This document shows, in pieces, positions 30,098-44,261 of a stretch of DNA of 64,000 nucleotides (its first letter is position 1; every line of letters begins with the position of its first letter). The stretch spans positions 5,952,001 through 6,016,000 of the forward strand of contig NZ_CP109162.1 in NCBI RefSeq assembly GCF_035920445.1. Reading direction: 5' to 3'. Both the position numbers and the translations under genes were made by a program. The stretch is from Nocardia sp. NBC_01730. Lineage in GTDB: Bacteria; Actinomycetota; Actinomycetes; Mycobacteriales; Mycobacteriaceae. Below the pieces are notes generated by a model. That model was not told the DNA's origin and did not search any database. It saw only the letters and a list, made by a program, of their open reading frames with translations.

Positions 30098-32041
30098 ATG
30101 GACGACGAGCAGAACGTGTTGGCCACGGTGTGGCCCGAGGTTGTGACCGAGCTGACCACCGGCTCACCGGACGGTGCAATCCCCCCGGTGACCAGAGCAC
30201 AGCAGGCCTGGCTGAAACTGGTCAAGCCGCTGACGGTCGCACAGGGTTTCGCCCTGCTCTCAGTCCCTTCGTCGCTGGCACAAGAGGCCATCGAACGCGA
30301 TCTGCGCGAGCCCATCCTGCGCTCGCTCGCCCGCCGGCTCGGTCCCCAGGTGGAGGGACTCGGTGTCCGGATCGCCGCGCCGACCGCGCCGACCGCCGAC
30401 CGGCAGAGCAGCAATCCTCGGCACGCCAGGATGACGAGCAGACCTGAACGCGCACGCGACACCGGCCGCAGCCCCGCCGGATACCCGAGGTCCGACTTCT
30501 CTGGCCGCGACGAGTACCCAGCACCCCGTTATGCACAGCCCCCGGACTTCGCACCTGCCGCGTCCTACAGCGACGCCTCCGAGTATGCCGTCGCCGAGTA
30601 CGGGCAGGAGTACATGCCGCAGGAGGAGTATCCCCAGCCGGAGTACTCCCATACCGACTACCGGCCCCGTGGCGATTACTCGGCGACAGCCGAGTTGCCC
30701 TCGGTATCGGCCCAGGACCCCGCCCCGCGGCGCGAGCCAGGACTTCCTCCGCGCCGTGAGCAGGCGATCCCGCCCGGGCAGGAGTCGTTGTTCAACCCCG
30801 ACCCTGGTCCCGGCACGGTGCGCGGTCCGGTCCGCGCACCGGTGCGCGAAGCGCCGGAAGCCGACGACACGGGACTGGCGCACAATCCAGTACGTGAGCC
30901 GGTGGGCGACAACCCCCGCGGCGACCGTGACGACGAGCCCGTGGTGAACGTCCGCAATTCCTGGCCGACCTACTTCACCAAGTCACAGGAGACACCGGCA
31001 CCCGCGACCTCCTCGGCCAGTTTGAATGCGAAATACACGTTCGAAACTTTCGTCATCGGTGCGTCCAACCGCTTCGCGCATGCCGCGGCCGTCGCGATCG
31101 CCGAGGCCCCCGCGCGCGCCTACAACCCCCTGTTCGTCTGGGGCGCCTCGGGACTCGGCAAGACACACCTGCTGCACGCGGCAGGCCACTATGCCCAGCG
31201 CCTGTTTCCTGGCATGCGGGTGAAGTACGTCTCGACCGAAGAGTTCACCAACGACTTCATCAACAGCCTGCGTGACGACCGCAAGGTCGCGTTCAAGCGC
31301 CGGTACCGGGAGACCGACATCCTGCTGGTCGACGACATCCAGTTCATCGAGGGGAAGGAAGGTATCCAGGAGGAGTTCTTCCACACCTTCAACACCTTGC
31401 ACAACGCGAACAAACAGATCGTCGTCTCCTCTGACCGTCCGCCCAAGCAGCTTGCCACCCTGGAGGAGCGGCTGCGGACGCGGTTCGAGTGGGGACTGAT
31501 CACCGACGTGCAGCCGCCCGAGCTGGAAACCCGGATCGCCATCCTGCGCAAGAAGGCGCGGATGGACCGGCTCGATGTGCCGCACGACGTGCTGGAGCTG
31601 ATCGCCAGCCGGGTCGAGCGCAACATCCGCGAGCTGGAGGGCGCGCTGATTCGCGTGACCGCGTTCGCCTCGTTGAATGGTCAGCCGCTGGATCTGCCAC
31701 TGGCCGAGGTGGTGCTGCGCGATCTGATGCCCGACACGGCGGCGCTGGAGATCAACGCGGCGACGATCATGGCCGTCACCGCTGAGTACTTCAATACCAC
31801 TCTGGAAGAGCTCACCGGCCCCGGCAAGGCGCGGCCACTGGCTCAGGCCCGGCAGATCGCCATGTACCTGTGCCGTGAGCTGACGGATCTGTCGCTGCCG
31901 AAGATCGGCCAGGCGTTCGGCCGCGACCACACGACCGTGATGTACGCGGAGAAGAAGGTGCGCAAGGAGATGACCGAGCGGCGCCGAGTCTACGACCAGG
32001 TGCAAGAACTCACAGCTCGGATCAAGCAGCGCTCGCGCTGA
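30098..32041 (+). CDS. dnaA: chromosomal replication initiator DnaA
   Basis: A 647-aa initiator. Domain I covers about residues 1-110 (helicase and protein contacts). Domain II (about 110-310) is unusually long and rich in Pro, Tyr, Glu and Arg ([20 protein letters not shown]). Domain III is the AAA+ ATPase with Walker [12 protein letters not shown] near residue 350 and Walker [15 protein letters not shown]. Domain IV has the DNA-binding signature [14 protein letters not shown] near residue 607. ATG 30098 follows GGGGAGG; the frame is open upstream to 29897, but that lies in the promoter. It binds the boxes in the flanking gaps. Confidence 0.98.
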   Translation: MDDEQNVLATVWPEVVTELTTGSPDGAIPPVTRAQQAWLKLVKPLTVAQGFALLSVPSSLAQEAIERDLREPILRSLARRLGPQVEGLGVRIAAPTAPTADRQSSNPRHARMTSRPERARDTGRSPAGYPRSDFSGRDEYPAPRYAQPPDFAPAASYSDASEYAVAEYGQEYMPQEEYPQPEYSHTDYRPRGDYSATAELPSVSAQDPAPRREPGLPPRREQAIPPGQESLFNPDPGPGTVRGPVRAPVREAPEADDTGLAHNPVREPVGDNPRGDRDDEPVVNVRNSWPTYFTKSQETPAPATSSASLNAKYTFETFVIGASNRFAHAAAVAIAEAPARAYNPLFVWGASGLGKTHLLHAAGHYAQRLFPGMRVKYVSTEEFTNDFINSLRDDRKVAFKRRYRETDILLVDDIQFIEGKEGIQEEFFHTFNTLHNANKQIVVSSDRPPKQLATLEERLRTRFEWGLITDVQPPELETRIAILRKKARMDRLDVPHDVLELIASRVERNIRELEGALIRVTAFASLNGQPLDLPLAEVVLRDLMPDTAALEINAATIMAVTAEYFNTTLEELTGPGKARPLAQARQIAMYLCRELTDLSLPKIGQAFGRDHTTVMYAEKKVRKEMTERRRVYDQVQELTARIKQRSR

Positions 32042-32057
32042 GCGCCATACACAGCTG

Positions 32058-32090
32058 AGCACCGCCCCTGACCTGGGGCGGTGCTTTTTT
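32058..32090 (+). terminator. intrinsic terminator of dnaA
   Basis: AGCACCGCCCC (32058-32068) pairs with GGGGCGGTGCT (32075-32085) across a 6-base loop and is followed by a run of T to 32090. This classical terminator protects oriC from dnaA transcription. Confidence 0.92.
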
Positions 32091-32095
32091 GTGGG

Positions 32096-32139
32096 TTGTG
32101 GATTCCTCGAGGAATCCCTGTGGATTCCTCGAGGAATCC
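32096..32139 (+). repeat. oriC palindrome module, copy A
   Basis: A 44-bp module with two GGATTCCTCGAGGAATCC palindromes (32100-32117 and 32122-32139), each preceded by a TGTGGA DnaA half-site. The second palindrome extends to 22 bp (32120-32141). The module recurs at 32271-32314 with one mismatch. Confidence 0.9.
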
Positions 32140-32270
32140 ACTGGTTTGTCCACCGATTCGCTCACAGGCGGGAAGGGCGTCCACAACTGGAAACTCACAG
32201 GTCGAATTCAACAGCTTCCACATCGATGGTTGTCCACACCCGCTGACCAGCATGGTGTCCGAATCGAGCC

Positions 32271-32314
32271 TTGTGGATTCCTCGAGGAATCCCTGTGGAG
32301 TCCTCGAGGAATCC
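32271..32314 (+). repeat. oriC palindrome module, copy B
   Basis: It is 43 of 44 bases identical to copy A, 175 bp downstream, with palindromes at 32275-32292 and 32297-32314 (the latter with one mismatch). A further CTCGAG (32314-32319) and a CTGTCCACG box (32320-32328) follow directly. Confidence 0.9.
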
Positions 32315-32383
32315 TCGAGCTGTCCACGATTCCGTGCACACATGGAACAACCCGGCGAATCTGGTGGAACAACTCGAGGAGCA

Positions 32384-32444
32384 CTCGAGGATGAACGGGG
32401 GATAACCAGAGAGCGTCCACAGACGCCTCGCGTTCATCCTCGAG
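32384..32444. repeat. oriC inverted repeat
   Basis: CTCGAGGATGAACG at 32384-32397 and CGTTCATCCTCGAG at 32431-32444 are exact inverted copies, 33 bases apart, with a DnaA box (32413-32421) in between. Confidence 0.88.
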
Positions 32445-32498
32445 ACACCCCACGGTCATCCCCACCGCACCACGCTCACTGACCAGCGGATTCGGCCG

Positions 32499-32566
32499 CA
32501 GTCCACAGAATCCACAGCACCTATTACTACTTCAGTTCTTCTCATTAGAGATCTCTCTTCAAAACA
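32499..32566 (+). other. DnaA-box/DnaA-trio unwinding element
   Basis: Two tandem boxes, CAGTCCACA (32499-32507) and GAATCCACA (32508-32516), then a 4-base GC spacer, then CTATTACTACTT (32521-32532). On the complementary strand this reads 3'-GAT-AAT-GAT-GAA, three or four DnaA-trios. An AT-rich stretch follows to about 32566. This matches the basal unwinding layout described for B. subtilis. Confidence 0.75.
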
Positions 32567-32955
32567 GGGTGTGTGGAAAGTTGGTCGCACAACGCACCTT
32601 CGGAGCGGCTCCGGTTTTCGGCACGGAGAAGAACGCAGACCAATCTCCACACATCGCTTCGCCCTCGACACCGATCAACCGACAGACCGACGGGAGACGC
32701 CGGATCGATCCAGAGCACGCTGCCGCCCGCCGCCCGACTCGATCCCCCTCTTCCCGGCACACCTGTCAGCGCTCACGGCACAGACAGCCGGAACCACCGG
32801 AGGGTCGGGCTAGGTACACGTCTCACACGCGGGTACGGTTTGATGTCGGTCGCCTGTGCCAGACTTCGTAGACGGCCGATCGGCAGAACCCTTTCGAGAA
32901 CCGACACTGACGAGCCGACAACAGATCACGGAACCGGGAGAGGACAGATCGGGCG

Positions 32956-34131
32956 ATGGAGCTTGCAGGCATGAAGTTTCGGGTCGCCCGAGAGGATTTC
33001 GCCGAGTCCGTCGCCTGGGTGGCGCGTAGCCTCCCGTCCCGTCCTCCCGTCCCGGTGCTCGGTGGTGTGCTGCTGGTCGCGAGCGATGACGGTCTGACCG
33101 TCTCCGGCTTCGACTACGAGGTCTCCGCGCAGATGCGGGTGGCAGCCGAGGTCGCGGGGCCCGGCGAAGTGCTCGTTTCCGGTCGCCTTCTGGCCGACAT
33201 CACCAAGGCGCTGTCCAACAAGCCCGTCGACGTCGCGTTGGACGGCACCCGCGTGCTGATCACCTGTGGCAGCGCGAAGTTCTCCCTGCCCACGATGCCG
33301 GTCGAGGACTATCCCCAGCTTCCCGAAGTGCCGCAGCAGACCGGTGAACTGAGCGTGGATGTCTTCGCCGAGGCCGTCGGCCAAGTCGCCGTCGCCGCGG
33401 GCCGTGACGACACCCTCCCGATGCTCACGGGTATCCGGGTCGAGATCGACGGTCAGCAAGTCGTCCTCGCGGCCACCGACCGGTTCCGCCTCGCCGTCCG
33501 GCACATCGAATGGCGGCCCGCCCGCGCCGATATCGAGACCGCGGTACTCATTCCGGCCAAGACGCTGTCCGAGGCCGCCAAGACCCTCGGAGCGTCCGAC
33601 GCCCCCGTGCAGCTGTCCCTGGGCACCGGAGCGGGATCGGACGGACTGCTCGGCATCGTGAACGCGGGCCGCAGGACGACCACCCGCCTGCTCGACGCGG
33701 AATTCCCCAAGTTCCGCCAGCTGCTCCCGAAGGAACACACTTCGATCGCCACACTCACGGTGGCCGCACTGACCGAAGCCATCAAGCGCGTCGCGCTGGT
33801 TGCCGAGCGTGGCGCCCAGGTACGACTCGAGTTCTCCGCCGAGGGCCTGCTTTTGTCCGCGGGCGGTGACGACGCGGGACGCGCAGAGGAGTGGCTGGAA
33901 GCCGATTTCCGCGGCGAATCGCTGACCATCGCCTTCAACCCCGGCTATCTCATCGACGGGCTCTCCGCGCTGCACGCGGACCGGGTCACCTTCGGCTTCA
34001 CCACGCCGAGCAGGCCCGCGGTACTGCTGCCCGCCTCTGAGGAAGAGCCCGAGGCGCTCGACTCCGGCGCGTTCGCGGCGCTGGCCAGCCCGTACATCTA
34101 TCTGCTGATGCCGGTCCGGCTCCCGGGCTGA
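32956..34131 (+). CDS. dnaN: DNA polymerase III beta subunit (sliding clamp)
   Basis: A 391-aa clamp of three related domains that form the dimeric ring tethering the replicase. Conserved stretches include [67 protein letters not shown] and the C-terminal [12 protein letters not shown], where clamp-binding peptides dock. ATG 32956 follows GGGAGAGGA; the next Met, eight codons in, is an alternative. It lies downstream of oriC, and no gnd gene separates it from recF, unlike in some nocardiae and rhodococci. Confidence 0.97.
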   Translation: MELAGMKFRVAREDFAESVAWVARSLPSRPPVPVLGGVLLVASDDGLTVSGFDYEVSAQMRVAAEVAGPGEVLVSGRLLADITKALSNKPVDVALDGTRVLITCGSAKFSLPTMPVEDYPQLPEVPQQTGELSVDVFAEAVGQVAVAAGRDDTLPMLTGIRVEIDGQQVVLAATDRFRLAVRHIEWRPARADIETAVLIPAKTLSEAAKTLGASDAPVQLSLGTGAGSDGLLGIVNAGRRTTTRLLDAEFPKFRQLLPKEHTSIATLTVAALTEAIKRVALVAERGAQVRLEFSAEGLLLSAGGDDAGRAEEWLEADFRGESLTIAFNPGYLIDGLSALHADRVTFGFTTPSRPAVLLPASEEEPEALDSGAFAALASPYIYLLMPVRLPG

Positions 34132-34258
34132 TCACCGGTGTGTGGTCGGGTATCGTGCGGATCCACATCATGTGATCGGGTGCGGACAATCGCCCGCACC
34201 GCTTCGAGACCGGCAGCGACCTCCTGGAATTCGGTCGCACGGCAGGTGAACGCAAAAT

Positions 34259-34278
34259 TTATCCACAGGTATTCCACA
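34259..34278 (+). promoter_or_regulatory. DnaA box pair before recF
   Basis: TTATCCACA (34259-34267) is a perfect box, and TATTCCACA (34270-34278) follows after two bases. They lie in the dnaN-recF gap and may regulate recF or titrate DnaA near the origin. Confidence 0.65.
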
Positions 34279-34374
34279 GGGGGTCGGCGCGTGGAAAACC
34301 GGCCGACGCGGGTGCGGATGGTGTCCAGACCAGCAGAAATGACCGCTTCGCTCCAGGTAGGGGCTCGATAGCGG

Positions 34375-35595
34375 ATGTTCATCCGGTCCATGTCGCTGCG
34401 CGACTTCCGCTCATGGGAGCATGTGGAACTCGAATTATCCCCAGGTCGCACAGTCTTCTTGGGATCGAACGGCAACGGCAAGACCAACCTGCTGGAGGCG
34501 ATCGGCTACCTGGCGACGCTCGGCTCGCACCGGGTGTCCGCCGATGCCCCGTTGATACGGCTGGGCACCGAACGCGCCCGGGTCGGCGCGACGGTGGTCA
34601 ACACCGGTCGCGAGCTGCGGATCGATATCGAACTGAACCAGGCAGGCGCCAATCGCGCACAAATCAATCGCTCACCGGTCCGCCGGACCCGCGAAATACT
34701 CGGCATCCTGCAGATGGTGTTGTTCGCGCCGGAGGACCTCGCGCTGGTGCGCGGCGATCCTGGGGAGCGCCGTCGCTTCATGGATGAGTTGTGCACAGCC
34801 CGGCTGCCCAGGTTGGCCGCAGTCCGCAGCGATTACGACCGTGTGCTGCGCCAGCGCTCCGCATTGTTGAAATCCGCTGGGCGGCAAGCCCGGTCGAAGG
34901 CGGATCTGAGCACCCTCGACGTGTGGGATGGGCATTTGGCTATCCACGCGTCGGTGCTGCTTGCACAGCGGCTGCGCCTAGTGCACGACCTCGCTCCGTA
35001 TCTCGGGCAGTCCTACGCCTCGATCGCTCCCGAATCGCGTCCTGCCTCGATCGCCTACCGCAGCGCCGCGGTGCCGCCGGAGTTTCTTGATCCGGACAGG
35101 GAACCACGGCCGGAGGACCCGGAGGCGCTGGAGGCGATCATGTTGCGCCAACTCGCCGCGGCCAGGACCAAGGAACTCGAGCGCGGCGTGTGCCTGGTCG
35201 GCCCACATCGCGACGAGCTGGAGCTGACGCTGGGGGATGCGCCGGCGAAGGGGTTCGCTAGTCACGGCGAATCATGGTCGTTCGCGCTGGCCCTACGGCT
35301 CGGGTCGTTCGAACTACTGCGCACCACAGGAGCCGAACCCGTGCTGCTGCTCGACGACGTGTTCGCCGAACTCGACCACCGGCGCCGCACCGCACTCGCC
35401 GCTGTGGCCGCCGGGGCGGAGCAGGTGCTGATCACCGCCGCGGTGCCGAAGGACGTGCCCGCCGAACTCGCCGCAGTGCCGCTGCGGGTCGAGACCATTG
35501 GAGGGCCCGACGGCCGGATTTCGCGTATCACCGACTCGGCCCAGATCACGGAACTGCCGGAGGATTCCGTGGCCGGCGCCGAGCCTGATTCGTAG
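34375..35595 (+). CDS. recF: DNA replication and repair protein RecF
   Basis: A 406-aa SMC-like ATPase that loads RecA at gapped DNA with RecO and RecR. The start [20 protein letters not shown] is typical. Walker A is [20 protein letters not shown], the ABC-type signature region is [20 protein letters not shown], and Walker B is [20 protein letters not shown]. The length is normal; the C-terminal 30 residues are acidic and variable. It is followed by a 441-base gap that carries DnaA boxes. Confidence 0.97.
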   Translation: MFIRSMSLRDFRSWEHVELELSPGRTVFLGSNGNGKTNLLEAIGYLATLGSHRVSADAPLIRLGTERARVGATVVNTGRELRIDIELNQAGANRAQINRSPVRRTREILGILQMVLFAPEDLALVRGDPGERRRFMDELCTARLPRLAAVRSDYDRVLRQRSALLKSAGRQARSKADLSTLDVWDGHLAIHASVLLAQRLRLVHDLAPYLGQSYASIAPESRPASIAYRSAAVPPEFLDPDREPRPEDPEALEAIMLRQLAAARTKELERGVCLVGPHRDELELTLGDAPAKGFASHGESWSFALALRLGSFELLRTTGAEPVLLLDDVFAELDHRRRTALAAVAAGAEQVLITAAVPKDVPAELAAVPLRVETIGGPDGRISRITDSAQITELPEDSVAGAEPDS

Positions 35596-36036
35596 GTCCG
35601 CGCCCGTGTTTGTCCACAGTGGTTTCGGGTCGACGCTTCCCGACAGCGGAGCCGATGGTGGTGCTCGCAGCAGCTCCGCCGATAAGCGATTCGGGCGCCC
35701 GTGCCGCGTCCGGCAGCGACCGGTGCGGTCCACTAAAGTGACCCTTCGTCGGGACCACCGCCCCGCACGTGCGAACAGCCGAGTTCGATCAACCAATACC
35801 TGTGGAGAACTCAGCTCGGCCATCTCCGCTGAATCGGTGAAATCCGGTTCAGCAACAGCTGAGCGAGCGACCGTTCTCGTCCGCAAATGCCCGATATGGG
35901 CGTCGAACAGGTCGTTTTACCGCTTGTCCGCCACTGGGCAACATGCGAATTCCCTCGGTTGGCAACATACGGCAGCAGTTGGGGACAACTCGGCCAGAAC
36001 TGGGGACAAACGAGTGTCCGGGAAGCGAGAGGGGCG
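35596..36036. other. recF-dciA spacer with DnaA boxes
   Basis: 441 bases with no gene. A perfect TTGTCCACA lies at 35610-35618. Two TGGGGACAA sites (35980-35988 and 36001-36009), the minus-strand form of TTGTCCCCA with one change from the DnaA consensus, are 21 bases apart and end 28 bases before dciA. They fit DnaA control of dciA. No core promoter was assigned. Confidence 0.6.
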
Positions 36037-36597
36037 ATGAGCGATCAGCCCGGAGCCGCCGAATCCGAAGGCAAGGAACCTGAGCTGCGCGGCATCGATC
36101 TGGCGCGCCGCGCGCTGGAGGAAGCCCGCGCCGCGGCGCGGGCCAGCGGCAAGGCTGTCGGCCAGGGTCGTTCCTCACCACAGCGCAGGTTCCGTGCCGG
36201 AGCCCGCAGGCGCACCGGATGGTCCGGCGCGCGGCCGGACGATCGCGATCCCCAGCTGTTGTCCAAGCTGACGGGGTCCATCGCGAAGAGCCGTGGGTGG
36301 TCGAACAAGGTCGCCGAGGGCATGGTGTTCGGCCGCTGGTCGAGCGTCGTCGGCGAGGACATCGCCGGGCACGCCACACCGGTCACCCTGAAGGACGGTG
36401 TATTGAGCATCGCCGCCGAGTCGACCGCGTGGGCTACCCAGCTTCGCATGCTCCAGGGCCAGATCCTGGCGAAGATCAATGCCGCCGTCGGTCAGGGGGT
36501 GGTCACATCGCTGAAGATCTCCGGTCCGGCCGCGCCGAGCTGGCGCAAGGGTGACCGGCACATCAAAGGCCGCGGGCCGCGCGACACCTACGGATGA
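36037..36597 (+). CDS. dciA: DciA-like helicase operator (DUF721)
   Basis: A 186-aa DUF721 protein, orthologue of mycobacterial Rv0004. The conserved core follows a basic, disordered N-terminus ([20 protein letters not shown]): [40 protein letters not shown] and [20 protein letters not shown]. DciA proteins load or activate the replicative helicase DnaB in bacteria that lack DnaC or DnaI. ATG 36037 follows GAGAGGGG; the frame is open upstream to 35887 without similarity. The C-terminal tail [16 protein letters not shown] is also conserved. Confidence 0.92.
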   Translation: MSDQPGAAESEGKEPELRGIDLARRALEEARAAARASGKAVGQGRSSPQRRFRAGARRRTGWSGARPDDRDPQLLSKLTGSIAKSRGWSNKVAEGMVFGRWSSVVGEDIAGHATPVTLKDGVLSIAAESTAWATQLRMLQGQILAKINAAVGQGVVTSLKISGPAAPSWRKGDRHIKGRGPRDTYG

Positions 36598-36646
36598 GCG
36601 CACTGGTCAATATCTGATACCCAGTGTTACGTTTACGCGACACGGG

Positions 36647-36662
36647 CGTTTCACGTGGAACG
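36647..36662. promoter_or_regulatory. weak parS-like site
   Basis: CGTTTCACGTGGAACG matches the parS consensus at 13 of 16 positions with an intact central TTTCACGTG. It lies between dciA and the alpha/beta hydrolase gene. Confidence 0.5.
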
Positions 36663-36730
36663 CCTCGGCCCGATGTCGCGCCCGGAGCCTCCGGCGTCGG
36701 ATCGAAAGCGTCCGGGCAGAAGGGGTTTCG

Positions 36731-37639
36731 ATGGCAACCACCACCGGCGGTCCGTTTCCCGCGTCCGCGACGCGCACCGTTCGCCGCGGCGCGGTCGAAC
36801 TCGCCGTGTACGAATGCGGCGAACCCGCGGCGCAGCCGGTCCTGCTGGTCCACGGCTGGCCCGATACCCATCTGCTGTGGAACCGTGTCGCCGCGCTGCT
36901 CGCGGGCCGTCTTCGTGTGATCGCCTTCGACAACCGCGGGGCGGGCGATAGCTCGGTGCCCGCGGGTGTCGCCGCCTACCGCGTCGAGGAGCTCGCGGCC
37001 GACGTCCGCGCGGTGATCGAGGCTGTCGCGCCGGGCGAGCGGGTACACGTCCTCGGCCACGACTGGGGTTCGGTGATCGGCTGGGAGTTGGTCTCCGCCC
37101 CGGACGCCGCGTCCGCGATCGCGTCGTTCACCTCGGTGTCCGGTCCCAATCTCGACTTCCTCGGCGCCTACCTGCGCGGCCCCTTCTCCCCGGTATGGCT
37201 ACGTGGCGCATTGTCCCAAGCGATCGCCTCGGCTTACACCGTCGCCTTCCAGATTCCCGGCCTGCCGAATCCGGCGCTGCGAGTGCTGTCCAACCGCTGG
37301 CCGCGCTTCCTCGCCCTATTCGACGGCCTGAACCCCGAACTGGTGGTGACGGCCCCTACGCTGCGCGCCGACATGATCAACAACCTGAAGCTCTATCGCG
37401 CAAACATCCGGACCCACCTGCGTAATCCCCGGCCGCGCCGGATCGACGTGCCCGTGCAGGTGATCGTCTCGACTGGCGACCGCGCGGTGCGGCCGGTGGT
37501 GAATGCCGCGGCCGACCGGTGGGTGGCGAACCTGACCCGGTCCGAGATCCCGGCGCGGCACTGGTCGCCGATCTCACATCCGGCCGACCTGGCTCGCCGC
37601 ACTGCCGCCTTCGTCGACCGGATCGGCGCCGACCGCTGA
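36731..37639 (+). CDS. alpha/beta hydrolase, epoxide hydrolase-like
   Basis: A 302-aa hydrolase with the oxyanion motif VHGWPDTHLLW and a nucleophile elbow, GHDWGSVIGWEL, that has Asp rather than Ser. That residue is typical of epoxide hydrolases and haloalkane dehalogenases. A cap region (LRGPFSPVWLRGALSQAIAS) and a late catalytic His (ARHWSPISHPADLARRTAAF) are visible. Substrate unknown. It lies between dciA and gyrB, where mycobacteria have no gene, so it appears to be a lineage-specific insertion. ATG 36731 is chosen because the longer reading frame runs through the parS-like site without similarity. Confidence 0.85.
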   Translation: MATTTGGPFPASATRTVRRGAVELAVYECGEPAAQPVLLVHGWPDTHLLWNRVAALLAGRLRVIAFDNRGAGDSSVPAGVAAYRVEELAADVRAVIEAVAPGERVHVLGHDWGSVIGWELVSAPDAASAIASFTSVSGPNLDFLGAYLRGPFSPVWLRGALSQAIASAYTVAFQIPGLPNPALRVLSNRWPRFLALFDGLNPELVVTAPTLRADMINNLKLYRANIRTHLRNPRPRRIDVPVQVIVSTGDRAVRPVVNAAADRWVANLTRSEIPARHWSPISHPADLARRTAAFVDRIGADR

Positions 37640-39996
<2,357 letters not shown>

Positions 39997-40054
39997 CCGG
40001 CGTGAGTTCCGCTGCTGCACAGCCCCTCCACGCCAGGCCCTGTAAGGAGACCGC

Positions 40055-42574
<2,520 letters not shown>

Positions 42575-42613
42575 CCCAACAGCGGCGGCAACGAACGGAT
42601 CTAAGGATTCCCA

Positions 42614-43771
42614 TTGACCACTCCGAATCAGCCGAATGACGAGCGGCACCAGACGAACGGTGTGACCGAAAGGATCGCACCGTCACCGATCCCGCCGCGG
42701 CCGATCCCACGGCCGGTCGCCTCGGCTGAGAACGGTCAGCCGGGCGGTCAGCAAGGTGGCGGTCAGCCCGGCGGTCACCAAGGTGGCGGCCAGCCTGGCG
42801 GTCACCAGGGCGGCGGCCAGCCAGGCGGCAATCAGCCGGGTGGCAACCAACCCAACGCCCAGCCGCACGAGATCCGTGACCAGAAGGGTGATTTCGCACC
42901 CAAGCAGGGGACGCCGGACCAGGCGCCCGGCGGCAACCGCCAAGAACAGTTCGACCAGCCGTTGCGGATCAACAACCCGGTCGAGCAGTCCGCGCCCGAG
43001 GGCGGGGACAAGTCCGCGTCCAACGGTGGCCAGTCGCCATACCAGGACGGGTGGTCGCAGCTCCCGCAGCGGGAGCCGCAGTCCAATCTGTACCGTCCGG
43101 GTCAGGCGCCGGTCACCGGGCGCCCGAACTCGGCTGCGCCGGTCGGCCTCGGTGGCGGCGCCGGCAACGCGCGCACCACCGCCGATCTGGCGGCAAAGGC
43201 TGCGCGCAAGGAAGCGGCGATGGTGAAGTCCGTCGGCATCGACGGACCCACCCGCAGTATCGCTCGCCCGGAGCTGATCAAGGACATGCCCGACCTGTCC
43301 GACATTCGCCACCCGCTGCCGCCTACCGAAAGTGCCGTTCCGCAGTCGTCGCCGCTTTCGCCACTTTCGCCCGCGGTCCCGGTCGCGGTCGCTGCGGCCG
43401 TTGCCACTGGTGAGCCGCTACGGGCCACGGTGCAGATCCGTCGCATCGACCCGTGGTCGACGCTGAAGATCTCGCTGGTGATCAGCGTGGCGATGTTCTT
43501 CGTATGGATGCTGGCGGTCGGACTGCTCTACATCGTGCTCGAAGGCATGGGCGTGTGGGAGCGGCTGAACAACACTTTCACCGACATGGTGTCGCAGGAC
43601 AGCGGGTCGGTGGGTCTGATCGATGCGGGCACAGTGTTCGGCTACGCCGGCGTGATCGGTCTGATCAACGTCGTGCTGTTCACTGCGCTCGGCACCGTCG
43701 GCACGTTCATCTACAACCAGTGCTGCGACCTCGTTGGTGGAATCCAGGTGACCCTGGCCGATCCCGACTAG
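42614..43771 (+). CDS. DUF3566 transmembrane protein
   Basis: A 385-aa orthologue of mycobacterial Rv0007, always found downstream of gyrA. The first 270 residues are low complexity, including a Gly-Gln repeat of about 11 residues ([11 protein letters not shown]). The C-terminal DUF3566 domain has [20 protein letters not shown] and a second helix near [20 protein letters not shown], so there are two or more membrane segments. The function is unknown, although a link to division or the cell envelope is often proposed. The start is TTG 42614, with TAAGGA 6 bases upstream. Confidence 0.9.
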   Translation: MTTPNQPNDERHQTNGVTERIAPSPIPPRPIPRPVASAENGQPGGQQGGGQPGGHQGGGQPGGHQGGGQPGGNQPGGNQPNAQPHEIRDQKGDFAPKQGTPDQAPGGNRQEQFDQPLRINNPVEQSAPEGGDKSASNGGQSPYQDGWSQLPQREPQSNLYRPGQAPVTGRPNSAAPVGLGGGAGNARTTADLAAKAARKEAAMVKSVGIDGPTRSIARPELIKDMPDLSDIRHPLPPTESAVPQSSPLSPLSPAVPVAVAAAVATGEPLRATVQIRRIDPWSTLKISLVISVAMFFVWMLAVGLLYIVLEGMGVWERLNNTFTDMVSQDSGSVGLIDAGTVFGYAGVIGLINVVLFTALGTVGTFIYNQCCDLVGGIQVTLADPD

Positions 43772-43782
43772 GTCGGCTTACC

Positions 43783-43827
43783 GAACGGCCGGTGCCCGCC
43801 CACACGGTGGGTCGGTACCGGCCGTTC
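43783..43827 (+). terminator. hairpin after the DUF3566 gene
   Basis: GAACGGCCGGT (43783-43793) pairs exactly with ACCGGCCGTTC (43817-43827), and the loop has a further partial stem (CCCGCCCAC/GTGGGTCGG). There is no T-tract. It separates the gyrase operon from the tRNA pair. Confidence 0.7.
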
Positions 43828-43958
43828 CAGGTAGTCGGCCAATCACCCGAAGGTCGCTACCAGCTGTTTTGGCCGTTCTCGGGGGCGTCGGGTAGTCTCT
43901 GTTCTCGGTCGATGAGTTGTGTGTAAGCAATTGAGTGCATGCGACACAACACCGGTAC

Positions 43959-44032
43959 GGGCCTATAGCTCAGGCGGTTAGAGCGCTTCGCTGATAACGA
44001 AGAGGTCGGAGGTTCAAGTCCTCCTAGGCCCA
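43959..44032 (+). tRNA. tRNA-Ile (GAT)
   Basis: A 74-base cloverleaf. The acceptor GGGCCTA pairs with TAGGCCC, the anticodon stem CTTCG/CGAAG encloses CTGATAA with anticodon GAT, and the T arm is GGAGG-TTCAAGT-CCTCC. The final A at 44032 is the discriminator; CCA is not fully encoded. It matches the mycobacterial ileT position after Rv0007. Confidence 0.97.
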
Positions 44033-44095
44033 CTCCCCATACTCCTGGTCATCCACCATTCAGATGGTCTGGATTCCGCGTCGTGCACGCGGTAA

Positions 44096-44168
44096 GGGGC
44101 CTTAGCTCAATTGGCAGAGCACTGCCTTTGCAAGGCAGGGGTTAGGGGTTCGATTCCCCTAGGCTCCA
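44096..44168 (+). tRNA. tRNA-Ala (TGC)
   Basis: A 73-base cloverleaf. The acceptor GGGGCCT/AGGCTCC contains the G3-U70 pair that identifies tRNA-Ala. The anticodon arm CTGCC-TTTGCAA-GGCAG carries anticodon TGC. The T arm is AGGGG-TTCGATT-CCCCT. It follows the tRNA-Ile as alaT does in Mycobacterium. Confidence 0.97.
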
Positions 44169-44261
44169 CAACTCGTTTCGCTGGCAACTCCGGTTCGAAT
44201 CGTCGGCCGGAGTTGCGAGCAGAGTAGCGGCCACCTTCCAGCTCCCGCGAAGGAGTCTCGG

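Larger units (their letters stand above)
32091..32566. other. chromosomal origin oriC
   Basis: The dnaA-dnaN gap. DnaA boxes seen: TTGTCCACC (32146), TTGTCCACA perfect (32230), GCGTCCACA (32177 and 32413), GCTTCCACA (32214), CTGTCCACG (32320), CAGTCCACA (32499) and GAATCCACA (32508) on plus; TGTGGATTC forms (32097, 32119, 32272) and CTTTCCACA (32572-32580) on minus. Interleaved are eight CTCGAG hexamers at 32106, 32128, 32281, 32303, 32314, 32373, 32384 and 32439. The dnaN-proximal end (32521-32566) is AT-rich with DnaA-trios and is the likely unwinding site. The rest of the gap up to dnaN holds nothing recognised. Confidence 0.93.

Noticed and set aside
42730-42850. Gly-Gln DNA repeats in the DUF3566 gene as a CRISPR-like array
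   Set aside because: In-frame 33-bp coding repeats with no spacers.
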